Of a DNA stretch of 64,000 nt, positions 44,701 to 57,151 are shown piece by piece. The stretch spans positions 10,675,646 to 10,739,645 of the forward strand of contig VZDJ01000090.1 of the NCBI GenBank assembly GCA_008694505.1. The letters are read 5' to 3'. Origin of the DNA: Cyanoderma ruficeps. Lineage: Eukaryota; Chordata; Aves; Passeriformes; Timaliidae. How positions within the stretch are numbered: position 1 is the first letter of the stretch; each line of letters opens with the position of its first letter. The notes beneath the pieces are model-generated. The model saw nothing but the letters and a program-made list of their open reading frames with translations. It did no database searches and was not told the origin of the DNA. The position numbers and the translations under genes were made by a program.

Positions 44701-47700
44701 GAGAGGTGGGAGGGAACGTGCTATTTTATTCCTCCTTACTTACAACTCCATCTGAAATCATAAATTAGTTTCTTCACATAAGTCTCTGCATGAGTGTCTG
44801 TTACGCAGACAAATGTTTCCAAACCTTATCATAATTAAACACACCCAAGCACTCCATAACTGCTTATATAAAGCATGAAAGAAAAGAAGAAAAAAATAAC
44901 CACACTTGGCCATCAGGAAGGTATCAAAAGTCCTGCTTGTGAAGTCAAAAATGTGGCTGAGCTTCCAAACACAGTCCTGGGATGAGTAACATTATTTGGG
45001 TCCCTGTTTCTGAAAATTGTGTGCAGTCCTGCTGGAAGCACATTTGGAGCAGGCTCTAAGGCTGCACTTGCTGAATTGCTTGTTTTCTGAAGGCTTTGTA
45101 CTGCCCCCAGTTGTGAAGAGCATGTGTAATTTTGTTTGTGGGTAATTTTATTGGTTCCAGTCTAATCATTCTTCTGCCACAATGGGACTTCACTATTTTC
45201 ATTTTTTTGCTTCTGATCTACTGGATCTGGCCAGGATGAAGCTAACTCTTCATAGCAGCCCTTTGGTGCTAAGTTTTGGGTTTGTGGCTTAAGGAAGTGG
45301 AGTTGGTAAGACAATAATTGTGTGGCTATTGCTGACTAGTGATTGCAAACATAAGGCTTTTGCTTTTTTCCTCACTGTGCTGTTCCTCTCCCTCTCCCGT
45401 GAGTATGAGTAGGCTGGACCTGTGCAAGAAATTAGGAGACCCAATGAGACATCTGACCTGAACTGAGCAAAGGGATATTCCATGTGGTACAGTGCAATGC
45501 TCAGCAATAAAACCTGGCATAGAAGAAGATGAGGGTATTTTTTCTTTCATGTTGGCCATTACTTGGAGACTTCTCTTGTGGGAAATAGTGAGCCATTGTC
45601 TTTTCATCATTTAGTTCTCATAGGATTGTTTTCCCCCTTCTGTCACTTATTCAAGTGTCTTTATCTTGATTCCTCAGTTTTCCTATGTTTTCTCATCCTG
45701 TTCTCTCCCCTGTCCTGGGGTGCATGTGGATCTGCCTGCATCTGGCAGGACTCAACCTACACCAGATTATTTCTGCTGTATAACCTGATTGTTTCTGCAG
45801 CCTTCTGATCACTGAAATGTGTCTGACTGCTGGCTCATTTATAAAGACAGGCCCCAAGTTCAACCACTCTGTCTGTGGATAGAGGAATAAGCAATTACTA
45901 GGACAACAATCACAATGAAATGGTCAATCCTTTTTCCATCATGTGGGAATGCAGAAGTGAGAACAAAAGTAATTTTTAATCATTTAGGACTCAGGGTACA
46001 AAGCTCAGGAATCTGATCTAATAGAATTGTATTACCATTGGAGCAAAGGATGAGAATTTTTTCAAAAAGGAATGAGCAATTCTTGTCCCTTTCACTACTC
46101 ACCACTGCCCTCAGTTTTCAGCATTTGTTGAAACTGTCTGGATTGACTTCTGCTCCAAACTCTTCACTCTCTCTGCTGTTTTGTAGAAGTAGCTCTGTAG
46201 CTCCTGCTTGGATTGGCAAAGAACTGAGTGTCACCAATGTGCTGAACAAATGCCACAACTCACATCATGCCTCTCTTGCACACATATCAAACTGCTTCAC
46301 AAAACATGGCAAGAGTTATTAACCTTGCCTTGATAGACGGAAAACCCAAGGCGCAGAGTTACGTTGTTTGCCTGGGGTTGCGCACGTGCTGTTGGCACAT
46401 CGGTGAATAGGCTGTAAGTGCACCCCAAATTCTGGTCTAGCATTCTCCTGCTTGACAGTACTAACATCTAGCCAATCATAGCCAATTCCCCTGGGGGCTC
46501 CCACACACGTCAGTATGGAAGGCTCAGGATCTTCCACCTGGACGCTGATCCTCCTGAGGCTGCTTGTCATGTCTCTTTCGATCTGCCTTTGAAGGAAAGG
46601 AAGCAACCACTGCATGTGACCCCATTCCTTCCTGCCAGCTTGCACAAATGGATGACTGCAGTCAGGTACATTGAAGGTGATATAAAAGCACGTTCATCTG
46701 TAACAGAGACCACTGAAATATGTGCTGTAATCATCACTAAAGCCTAACCTCTGTCCTGCATGAGCCGATTAAATTGTTTTAAAATGTTTGAACACAGCAC
46801 TCATTATGATCAATGTCATTTTGTTGATCAGATCAGTGGGAATGAAGAATAAAACCCCATTTACGGAACAACATATATTGGCTGTGTTTCCGAAACAGGC
46901 CAAGGGCTTATTGAAAAGAATATTGATTGAGCCAAGAAAACATTGAGCTGTTATAAAAGTTTAATCATATTCCCATCCAAGCCTGCCTTCAGTGCCAGGA
47001 ATTAAAATTCTCTCATCTTCTGGGGATGGAAGATACATTTCCATAATGTTGTATAAGCTTCCAGTGCTTAGCATCTGTATTGAATGATGAAATCTATTTG
47101 TTGGAAATGGTTTAGCTGAGATACACTGTGTTTTCTGCACCAAGTGCACAAATTACGCACAAACAAGCTGTGATTTCATGAATGTTTCTCATTTGCAATT
47201 GTTTAACAAAGAGCTGGGCAAGCCAGTGTTAGCCTACAAGGTACTTTTGAAGTGGTTGGAATAAATATTTGGTCTCCATGATTGAACAACTTCTGCCTGG
47301 TCTCCCAAATCAGATGAAACTCCAATGATTCCTTAGCTGGAAAAGATTGGTTTCATTACAAGGATGTGTCTATGTCTTAATTAGAAAACTGCTCGTAAGC
47401 ATTTACAGTTGGCTGAAAGAACTACTGTATGCAGGGAGTGAAAGGCCGTGTTCAGAATGGTACAAGTGCTGTGGCAGTGTCTGGTTATTCTATGGGATTA
47501 AAGAGCAGAAGAAATGTTTGCCAGGAGAAAACAGGAAATTGTTTTTCTGGGCTCTGGTTGTGAAGACTTACACTTTTCTAAGCTAAGCTCACTGCTGTGG
47601 AGAACAAAACCAAAACGGAGCTCTGTCTAAGCTACTATTTCCCTTCCCCTTTCAATCCTCTGCTTCTCTTACATCTGTGGCAATCTTTATGGAATTCAAG

Positions 47701-47886
47701 TGTTGCTGGGTCTGTCCTGCAAAGGGGGATGTAAATATAGCCAGGGCAGCAGTATCTCAGTGGCTTCCAAATAACCAAGACTGCAGCATTAGCAAGGATG
47801 GTAGCGTTACACAGGGCATGGACTCCTTCTCTACACACCAGGAAGTCCTCAAACATGCTGCTGTGTTCTCAGGTATTTTTGTACAG
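41791..47886. other. Intergenic DNA upstream of HJURP
   Basis: AT-rich non-coding sequence. ORFs at 44291-44632, 45326-45610 and 46319-46645 lack splice context or recognisable content. The last has a slightly raised CpG content and is noted separately. No RNA gene was recognised. Confidence 0.45.
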
Positions 47887-47924
47887 CTGATACCTGTATA
47901 TATTTTTGTATATACAGGTATCAG
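47887..47924. repeat. Perfect 16-bp inverted repeat (hairpin)
   Basis: Arms 'ctgatacctgtatata' (47887-47902) and its exact reverse complement (47909-47924) flank a 6-base loop. It is not part of a recognised gene or element. Confidence 0.85.
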
Positions 47925-50049
47925 GTAACTTTGACCTGTAAGTCAGAGTTATGTGGTATTTACACCTGGGTGTTGTAGAATTGACTTATATCCTACCCAA
48001 AAAAGGGTGTGCTGTGAATCCTTCCCCTTTGCAAAGCTTGTGTAGGAATTCATGGCTACAGGGTCGGTGGGTGGCATAGCTTTACAGACGTGTCCTGATT
48101 GTCTCAGTACTCTGACTCCTGATGACTGTGAAGTGCAAAATGAGGAGTTAAACCTGTCTGGGCTCATAGGCTTCAATTTTCTATGTCTGGCCTGTCACTT
48201 CTGAGATGCAAGGGACAATTGCATTGGTACGTGGAGTTGTGAATTTCTGTCCTTCCTCTTTCTGCCCCCCACCCTTCCATTGCCTTCTGTGAGATCTCTT
48301 CAAGGAAGTGGAAGGAAATTTCATACATGAAGAATACTTTAAAATTAGGATAGTGTCTGTGTGAAGGTGGCTGAAAAATTGGGGTGCAAAAAAAAATTCA
48401 GAAAGGATAAAACATCTGGCAGCAAGTTCTGGGTAGAGAATAAGAACGTGTGATGCATTGGTAGAGTTAGCTTGGGTGCAGGTAGATACAATTAGGAGAA
48501 ATGTCGAGGAAGAGGGAAAGTCTTGAAAATCTTGAATCATCAACAGATACACACAGTGTGGACACATGGAGGCTCTTTTCTCAAGGCAAGAAGAAGGAAC
48601 AGCATCTTGCTACTTGAGAAAAAAAAAGGCAAGACAAAACCAAGAGGATATAAACTAATTCTTATTATGATTTATCTGGGAAGGAAACAGTCAAAGTAGC
48701 AAGTGGAGAGCACAGGGCTCTGTGGTGTCCTCGGGCACCTTGCCTACATTCACTTATCCAATCCTGCACCTCACACTCATGGATTCATAGTATGGTACCC
48801 CTGGCTCCAGCTGCACACCCTCTACATGAGCCAGTACACTGCTTCCATGTGCTTGGAAATGCCCCATTTGAGGACATGTTCCCAGTCTACACTGTTACAC
48901 CATGGTGCTTCACATCATCCAGCATCCTGGTGCCTGTGGTGTAATTCTGAGCTGTGTGTTTGACAAGATGAATGTTGTGCTCCCTGGAACTTAACCCAAT
49001 ATGCTCAGTTAAAGATTCAGTTTGCTTTTTGGCACAATTAAATCAGATAATTCAGAAAGAAAACAAAATTATTGATTTTCTGCCTTACTCTTATGATGCA
49101 CGAGTTTAACATTTATTTGCTTAGATGTTCCTCTGGGATTAGAGGATGTCTAGTAAGGTCAACACAGACCTATACTGTGAAGTATGGGGTAAGATCATCT
49201 CAGCTAGGAGGTAGGTGCTGGGAGGGAGCAAAAGAGCTGCTAGTGAAGGGGTTGTACCTTTTGTTTATGTGTTTTAAAGGATTACATGGATTAGCAGCGT
49301 GTGGAGAAACAACAGCCGATCAGGAATCATTTTCAGATATATAGTAGGATTATTTATAGAGGGGAAATTAGAGCTGGATTTATACAGCTCACGGTATCCC
49401 CATATTACTATGGAGGTTGTAGTGATACTGAGTCTCAAAAAAATCTCCTTTAAGAAAAATTTTGCTTATTTGGGCTGCTCCATCTCAGTGCTCTTTTCAG
49501 TATCACAGAAACATGTGGAGATAGACTCATAGCCAAATACTAATCTCACAAACTCTACTGAAGTTAACTAACACCATCTGTGGCAGTTTTTACTGCAAAT
49601 TACCACAACACATGAAATGCTTCTCAGTGATTAGTAGAGCCTTGTCATGGGAATAGTGGTGTCACGAGGCCTCCTTGCACCATGGCTCTCATTTCCAGAT
49701 GTCTCTGTTTTAGATATATAGGGAAGGATGCTTGATTATATCTCTTCAATAAAAATGAAGATTCTTCTTCTTAGTATGCCTTGAATGTTAATGCAAAGCA
49801 GAAATGAAAGAAATTAAAGCAAGCAGCACAAGTAGCACATATGTAAGTAAAAAGTTTTCCCCATCACAAAGCTACTTCCCAGATGCCAAAAAGCCATTTT
49901 TATCTGTGCCTTCTTGCTTGTTCTCAGGGTCTGTTTCCCTCTCTCTTGATCTTGCAGTAGTACTTTGGACAAGTAGAAGAAAGCAGAAAGGATTTGGAGG
50001 GAGAAAAACCCCATCTCAGCAACAAGCAGACCAAAACAGTGAGAACAGG
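47925..50049. other. Intergenic, no feature supported
   Basis: No splice-supported exon or recognised repeat. The longest ORF (48181-48567, minus strand) has no recognisable domain. Confidence 0.4.
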
Positions 50050-50522
50050 AAAAAGACACAAAAAAATCAGTGAGTCCAGAGGAGAGTCTCCAAGATAATT
50101 AAAGGGATGGCTGAGGAAAGGCTGAGAGAATTGTTCAGCCTAGAGAAGGGAAGCCTTTGAGATGACTTAATGGCAGCCTTACACTGCCCAAAGGGTGCCT
50201 GCAAGAAAGATGGAGAGAGACTTTCTACAAGGGCAGGTAGTGACAGGGCAAGGGGAAGTGGCTTCAAACTGAAAGAGGGCAGGTTTGGATTGGATATTAT
50301 GATGAAATTTTTTTTCTTTGAGGGTGTTGAGACTCTGGAACATGTTGTCCAGAGGAGCTGTGAATGCCCCATCCCTGGAAGTGTTCAAGGCCAGATAGGG
50401 TGGGGTTATGTGCAGCCTGGTCTGGTGGGAGGTGTCCCTGCCCATGGCAGAGGGGCTGTAACTACATGGTCTTTGAGGCCCCTTCCAATCCAAGCCATTC
50501 TGTGATTGTGTGATTGTATGAT
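50050..50522 (+). mobile_element. CR1 LINE 3' fragment (about 470 bp)
   Basis: Typical CR1 phrasing runs through it: 'ggagagtctccaagataatt', 'ttcagcctagagaag', 'gtgttgagactctggaacatg', 'ggccccttccaatccaag', then a repeated 'ttctgtgattg' tail. Plus orientation, 5'-truncated, frame broken. The ORF at 50170-50505 is only a fragment of this element. Confidence 0.92.
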
Positions 50523-53245
50523 TTTTTATATCTGCAGGACAGTAATTTCAAACACCTCCATCCTCTTTTTGTCTGTTTTAAGACTATTGATTAGCACTTC
50601 CCTTTAGTCCTAACAATTGCTCCTTGCCTATTGTGCACATTTGGCTTCTCTCCAGAGGTGTGGCATCATTTGGCACTTTTCTAGAGAGGAGGCTGTGAAG
50701 GTGACAGCAGAACACATCCTGAATCCGAGTGGGCACAAATGTGCTTTCTACAGCAATCAAAACAACCAGAAAAAGAGCAAATTAAGATTTATAATTGTGC
50801 TCTCCAGAGGCATTTACTAACCCTGAGAGATAGAACACATGTTTCTGGGAGCTTCCCTTTTTGGGGAGCAAGACTATGAATTTATTTTGCTTTTATTTTT
50901 TAAATAAGAATCTTTTCAAGGTGCTGGATCTCATGTACTGACCTACCACTACAAGAACTTCCTCTTAACACTGATGATCTAAGAAAAAGCAGTTCTTAAC
51001 TTACTTGGGAATCTCAGCATCTTAGATAATGAAAAAGAAAATTGACTGATCTTTAAAGGCTTGGATTTTTTTGTGTGTGTATTTTTGTGTATTTTTTCAT
51101 CATTTAGAAAAATGACTAAATTATTTTATTCCCTAGAAGCTGATTGCTAACTGACATGGCCATTAGAGGCTGAGCTGGTGAACAGGATACGAAAGGGAAG
51201 ACTGAGCTAATTAGAAAATAAACGAGGACAAGGGAAAAAAGATGCTTTTTTGATATGAGCACCCTTAGTATAATAAGAACAATAAAAACATGCTTAATTG
51301 CAAATATTGAACTCTTCCTTCTGTTAGGAGCTTTTTAAAAGTGAGCTGTATTTTAAATCTGAGGGGATTTGAAATCCTCCAGGAAAAAAGCAGTTTGTCA
51401 AATATTTGTAATTTAAATAAAAAGAGAAGAAAACATGCAAATTTTTCCAGTATAGTCCAGAACCATCAAAGCTAAGTGCCAGAGGTATGCTGGAAATGTA
51501 AAAACCAAACAACAACAACAAAAAAACCCCAAAAAACCCAAACAAAAAAACCCCCCAAAACCAACAAAAAACAAACAAACAAAAACCAAACCAAACCAAC
51601 CAAACAAAAAAACCCAAAAAGAACCCCCACAAAAAATCCCACCCACATAATTTTTACTGCTTTGGGAACAAAGATGGAAGGGGCATGGGAATGTATGGTA
51701 AGAATGAAAAGCTGTCCCTGAAGCCTGCTGGGAGTTTAGTTTCTTTTGATACCCTCAAAACTGTGTCAACCCTTTCCATGAACATTTAATTGGTTTTTAA
51801 AAGGAAAATTATCATGATTCTAATACATCACCTGTTTTTAAAAAATGTTTTCAAAATACTCCTTTAATTCCTTCCCTACATACTTCAGCAGTAGTGCACA
51901 GAAATACAAAAAAGGTTAATAGAAGTGCTACATAAAAGGTTAATGAGTGCTATGCAAAAGGTTAATAAGAGTCTGAATAAATCAAGAATTTGATATATTC
52001 TTTAAAAGTTAGTGAAAAAATTCTCTTCTGGTTGCAATCAATAGGATCATTGACTTATATGGACTAACAAATGGACTACAAGTTCATATTCATTTATCAT
52101 TCTGATTGTAGTTTGAGTTTTCCAGGAAAGGTGAAATTTAAAACATCTGTGATTGCTATGTATATGCAAGTAACTAGATGGCTCATGGGATAGGAGAACA
52201 AAATACTCACCATTTTCTCTTTATGTCAGTTGCTCACACTCAGCTGCCAGTTACCATTTAGAGGGCATTTGTGAGGAAGATTTACCATGCTTCCTAAATA
52301 AATAGCACTTTTCCTTGAAAATTCTCCATGGAAAATTCTCCATGCCAACACATTGGTTGCTACCTTACTAAGTTGCACAGCTAATGAAAATAATCTAGAG
52401 AGGAACAATGAAGAGTACCTTTGTTTTATTGAGCTGTAGAACATTCTCAGTGAATAAATGGAAGACATCTAGAGTGGTTAGTTCCCTTGCTATTGGAGAA
52501 ATCAGGTGCAGTACCAGTGCAGAACAAACTGCTGGGGGCAGATTATCACTACTTCAGATTCTTTATTTGTAACGGTGCTAATATGATTTCTTCTGAATTC
52601 TAGAAAATTTCAGAAGACTATTTTAGTTTGTACCTTTGTGCAGGAGATGATAAAGAGATGACAGGAGAATGTGTCTGACCTCTTTCAAGCTTCACCTTCA
52701 GTGCATTGTTGGAAATGTTTTTCAGTTCTATTAGGGCAGCAAGGAAAGCCAAATTTCAGACAGACCCTCAGATTAAGTACCACATACTTCCTGGTTTTGT
52801 TGTGCACTTGTTGTCAGGTATTGTCTGAGGTACAGAACATGAACATGTACCTCCATAGCCTCAGTCTCTTCTTCCTTTTCCTCTTTCCATACTTTGACAT
52901 TTAGACTTACCTTTAGAATATGTACCTTAGGGACAGGGATTGTCACATCATGCTATTCCTTTGATGAGCCCTGATCCTTTCTTTTTAAATTTTCTTCCCC
53001 TGCTTCTTTTCCTTTATGGTTTTTGGGTGTTCTGTGACTCCATCCAGTCCTCCCTCCCAGCATCTCCAGTATTCTGCACAGGACAGGAGTTTCTGTAAAC
53101 AGTGAAGCTTGAAATGAGACACAAAGTTCAGGCCTTAATTTCAAACTGGAGCCAGATGGTTTAGCAACTCGAAAGTTGTTGTTTCAATACAGTGTTGTTT
53201 TTAAGCATGGTAAAAACTGCCTAACAAGGTGTCTTGAATTTTCTT
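50523..53245. other. Intergenic DNA around the A/C-rich tract
   Basis: Apart from the A/C-rich tract at 51503-51645 and a 3-fold 'aaaaggttaat' repeat near 51912-51966, nothing is recognised here. Confidence 0.4.
51503..51645. repeat. A/C-rich low-complexity tract
   Basis: About 140 bp made almost only of A and C on the plus strand, with runs of three to six C. The minus strand has at least four G-runs and could form a G-quadruplex. ORFs across it (51324-51646) are compositional artefacts. Confidence 0.85.
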
Positions 53246-53247
53246 AC

Positions 53248-53392
53248 AGGTTGTGGACTCCCATCCTTGGACCAGGCTGGATGAGGCTCTGAGTAAACTG
53301 GTCTAGTAGAAGGTTCCCTGCCCATGACAGGGGATTTGGAACTAGGTGATCTTTAATGTCCCTTTCAACACAAACACTTCTATGATTCTACT
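53248..53392 (+). mobile_element. CR1 LINE 3' fragment
   Basis: Contains 'ttggaccaggctggatgagg', 'aggttccctgcccatg', 'ctaggtgatctttaatgtcc' and an 'acttctatgattct' tail, all CR1 3'-end blocks in plus orientation. Confidence 0.88.
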
Positions 53393-53524
53393 GCAGAGGA
53401 GGTGGAAATAAAAATTAAGTAATGATAACAGCAATGCCTTTAGAATAAATAAGTTACCTTTGATGGCTGACTCTTCTGTCACATGGCTGCTGGAAGGCAA
53501 AAATCAGTGCAGGCCTAAGCAGAA

Positions 53525-53825
53525 GATGTCACTTTTCAGGTCCGTCCATATAGTCCAATGATAATCCATGTAGCTGAAGTCCAACTCCTGGCCCTGCACA
53601 GCACCATTCCCCAGAGCTACACCCTTTGCCCGAGAGCATTGTACAAACACTTCTTAAGCTCTGGCAGCCTTGGGGCTGTGACCATTTCCCTGGGGAGCCT
53701 GTTCCAGTGACCAATTACCCTCTGGGTGAAGAACCTTTTCTCTCTCCTGCAAGGCTTTAAGCAAAAGCACCCTGTGGGCTCAGGTAGCCCTCAGGATCAT
53801 CAGGTCAGCAGTGCCCTAAAAGTGT
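53525..53825 (-). mobile_element. CR1 LINE fragment, reverse orientation
   Basis: On the minus strand it reads 'gaaaaggttcttcaccca', 'actggaacaggctccccag', 'tgtacaatgctctcgggc' and 'gagttggacttcagctac', typical internal CR1 3' coding and UTR sequence. The 53529-53714 ORF is a remnant of it. Confidence 0.88.
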
Positions 53826-53897
53826 TTGCTGAGGTGTGTACATAGCATGCACTAACACTGGGCTTTTGTTTTCCTTTTCTGCTCTCCATTCAACTAG

Positions 53898-54090
53898 CAA
53901 TAAACATTCTGATGGTCAGATCAACTTGCAGTATACTTTTGTGACTACAAATCGCCCCCAGAATGATGAGTTGCAGCTTCACGTTGTTTCAGAACAAGAT
54001 TTTGGGAGGAGAGGTCACACTTCACAGGATTTCCTTGTGTCACCTGATTTTACTGATACACTTGATGAGCTAACTGACAAGTTTAGATAG
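53898..54090 (+). CDS. Orphan exon-like ORF, gene unknown
   Basis: A textbook polypyrimidine tract and 'caactag' acceptor precede 64 open codons ending in TAG (54088-54090). It starts (S)NKHSDGQINLQYTFV and ends SPDFTDTLDELTDKFR, with balanced protein-like composition that differs from the low-complexity ORFs nearby. I do not recognise the protein and found no upstream exon. It could be the last exon of an undescribed plus-strand gene, a retrocopy remnant, or chance. Confidence 0.35.
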
Positions 54091-57020
54091 AAGTTATGGC
54101 CATAATGCATTTATCTCAGCTGTTTATCAAATTGTGTTTATGTAGTCAAAGGAAATGTATGTTAATCAACTTGCAAAAAAACTTAGGTGGAATTTTATGT
54201 GTAGTCACAAACATGTGGAATTACTGTAGATAAATAATTTTTGAAATGATCTGCCACAGTGTTTACACAGATAATTGCATCTTAATTACACAGGTTTCTG
54301 CTAAATTATTTTAAATTAGTGTAGGAAATGAGCATTTCAGCTACACCTTCCTAACTTAGTCCAACAAAATAATGGCCAAGAATTTCCTTGCATACATTGT
54401 TTTATAATGCAACACAGAACTCTCCCAGAATTGGTAATTCCCTTCATGTAATTACAGTTATGCAGAAAAATTAGGCGAATTGAAACGGAAATACTGTTTT
54501 TAAAGTCCACTTATTAAAAAAAAGTCAGCGTACACAGATAGTAGTTACTTTTCCAAGTCTATCACTTCATTAGTTTAAAACCAAAAATCCCAAGTACAGC
54601 TGTTTCCATACACCCAAGCTGCTTAGATTGGACCATTTTATTTTAAACATTGTAAATCCAGTTCTGAAGGACACCACCCTCATAGGCTTTAAATACAAAA
54701 GCATCAGACTAAGAACAGTGAATTTCTGGTCTGGGTATGAGAAAACTGACAGTGACATATTTATGTGTCAAAGATGAGTAAATACAAGAACTTAAAATTC
54801 AAAGCACCAGCAATCTCATGCATAATTTTATTTTTAATTTTTTTAAAATTAAGGATATAAAAGATTCAAATGTCAGAACTATAATGTCAGAGCTGTTTAT
54901 AATGTCAAGTGATGCATGTTGCATATTCTTTCTATATTCCATTGATAAACCAGAACTTGGGATAATAATTGTAGATGATGGAGTACATTTCATGTGCAAA
55001 TGGACATGGAATTGAAGTGAATTTGGAAGAAAAACTCTTTCATGTTGAAGTCTTAATTAACTGTTTTGTTCAACCTACACCAATCCTTGCACAAATTATT
55101 TTGCTTAATTCTGATGTTTCTTACAGTAATTAGTATTAATGTGATGCCTGCAGGGCATTGCCAGGCATGGAGAACCTAGTCTTATGATATAATATAGTAA
55201 TTTGATAAAACTTGTTGCAGACTTGAGAGAGAATCAATCCTGATAGAACCAGGAAAAACTATAGTTTTCCTTTTGCACACATTTCATGCCATTCCATTTC
55301 AGCTTGTAGAATTAGTCTTGTTATTTACAAGAGGTTACAAAGGTTGTGCTTTGAGCCTGCTTTACTAAAAAAATAAAGAATATGTTATCATGCCATTTGC
55401 AAATGCCTTCCCTGCAGTCCTGGCTACCACCTTCACAGACAATTGCAAGCCAGTTTGACAGGAGGTAGAAATCTCAGAAAGACACAATCGCTAAAAGCTT
55501 TAACCCAGGTATTTGGGCAGGGCAAAGATACCCAAGTTAGTCAGGGAGAGGCTGTCTGTTTTGCAGAAGTACAAGTTACCCTATACCTCTTACCTTTTGT
55601 CTTATGAAGCCATGGCAAAGAGCCCAGTAAACACTTTTTTTTTGCAAAGGAGGACATAGAAATCAAAGGACACAAATCTCTGGGAGTGCTTACAAAATGA
55701 TTTCGGTTTTGCTATTCTTTGAACTTCTAATTTTTCTTTACAAAGACAAAATTTAATTCCAACACTTTTATGAAAGGTTAATTTGATAGAACAGTGACTG
55801 AGCCCTGGAAAAAACCATCAAAATATCACATTATTTTAATTAACAAATGTAATAAAATCAAGAGTAGCAGAGAGCTTGTTAAGGAGGATACACATCCTGG
55901 GAATATTAAGCTAACTGAAGTGTTTCCCAGAGAACGTAATCCAATTTTGGGTACTGATTAGAGCAAATGTTAGGTTAATACAAAGCAGACTTTGTTCTTA
56001 ATTCATCTGGATAGAATGCAGTCCTACCTAGAAGTTTCTGCTCACCCTTTAGATAGTAAGTTAAAGAACACATTATCAAAAGAAAAAAATTAACTTTGTG
56101 TCTTCTAGAAAAATTGCAGTTTTCATTATTTTCATTATTTTATTGATTAGTCTGAACAGAAGAAAATGTGCTGTTTTCAGTTTGGATAGTGGCAATTTTC
56201 TTCATAGCAGCTGGTATGAGACTGTATTTGGATTTGTAACAATATTGATAACACAAAGATGTTTTCATTACTGCTGAGAAGCACATGCACAGTGTCAAGT
56301 TCTTTTCTGCCTCTCACCCCACCACTGAGTGGACTGGGGATGCACAAGGAGTGAAGAGACAGAGCCAGGACAGCTGACCCCAAGTGACCACAAGGATATC
56401 CCACACCATGTAGAGTCATGCTCTGCATATAAAGCTGGGTGAGAAGGAAGGAAGGGAGGGATGTTCAAAGCAATGGCATTTATCTTCTCAAGTGTCTCTT
56501 ATGCTTGATGGATCCATGCTTTTCATGGAGATGGCTGAACATCTGCCTGCCTGTGGGAAATGGTGAATGAATTCCTTGCTTTGCTTTGTTTGCACGCATT
56601 TTCTTTCCATAATAAACTGTCTTCATTTCAGCCCACAAGTTATCTCACTTTTGTTCTTCCAATTCTCTTCCCCATCCCACTAGAGTGGAGCGAGTGAGCA
56701 GCTAGCCAGGGTTTGTCCACAACATGTTCATAGAGATCAAAAAAGTTACTTTTACTGCATCAAATACCTTTGCTATTATATGCAGGCAAAAGTTGTTGCT
56801 TTTTAGGTTTGTTTTTTTTTGTCTGTGGCTGCCACAGTCATTAGCAAGGGAAAGAATAAAGAAAATAAAAGGAGATACATGGAGAGTGAAACTCGTTACT
56901 CCTGGAGAGGGCTGCTCAGTATTGCCCAAGCAGGCTTTGACAACATCAAGCTCTCTGAATATATCAAATATTATCTTCCTTGAAATGATGACACAGAGAC
57001 GACCTCCATGACTGGATCCT
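54091..57020. other. Intergenic / GUCA1C 3' flank
   Basis: AT-rich, no coding signal. TTTATT near 56139 (AATAAA on the minus strand) is one candidate GUCA1C poly(A) signal, but it is about 0.9 kb past the stop. Confidence 0.4.
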
Positions 57021-57151
57021 TCAGACACTGTTTCTCCTGCCGTTCTGTATGACTTTGAGTACGTTGGAAAGGTCAAAACTTTTCGTAATCAATTCCATTA
57101 GGTCCTCATCTTTTTCCACACCATTGATAAACTCTTCTAAAGTCAGTTCCC
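57021..57151 (-). CDS. GUCA1C: GUCA1C last coding exon (EF4 end and C-terminus)
   Basis: The acceptor is 'tttcttttag'. With the split Gly it reads [20 protein letters not shown] and on to [22 protein letters not shown] at 57023-57021. Close to human GCAP3 [20 protein letters not shown]. Confidence 0.93.

Noticed and set aside
50170..50505. 111-codon ORF
   Set aside because: It lies inside a CR1 3' fragment.
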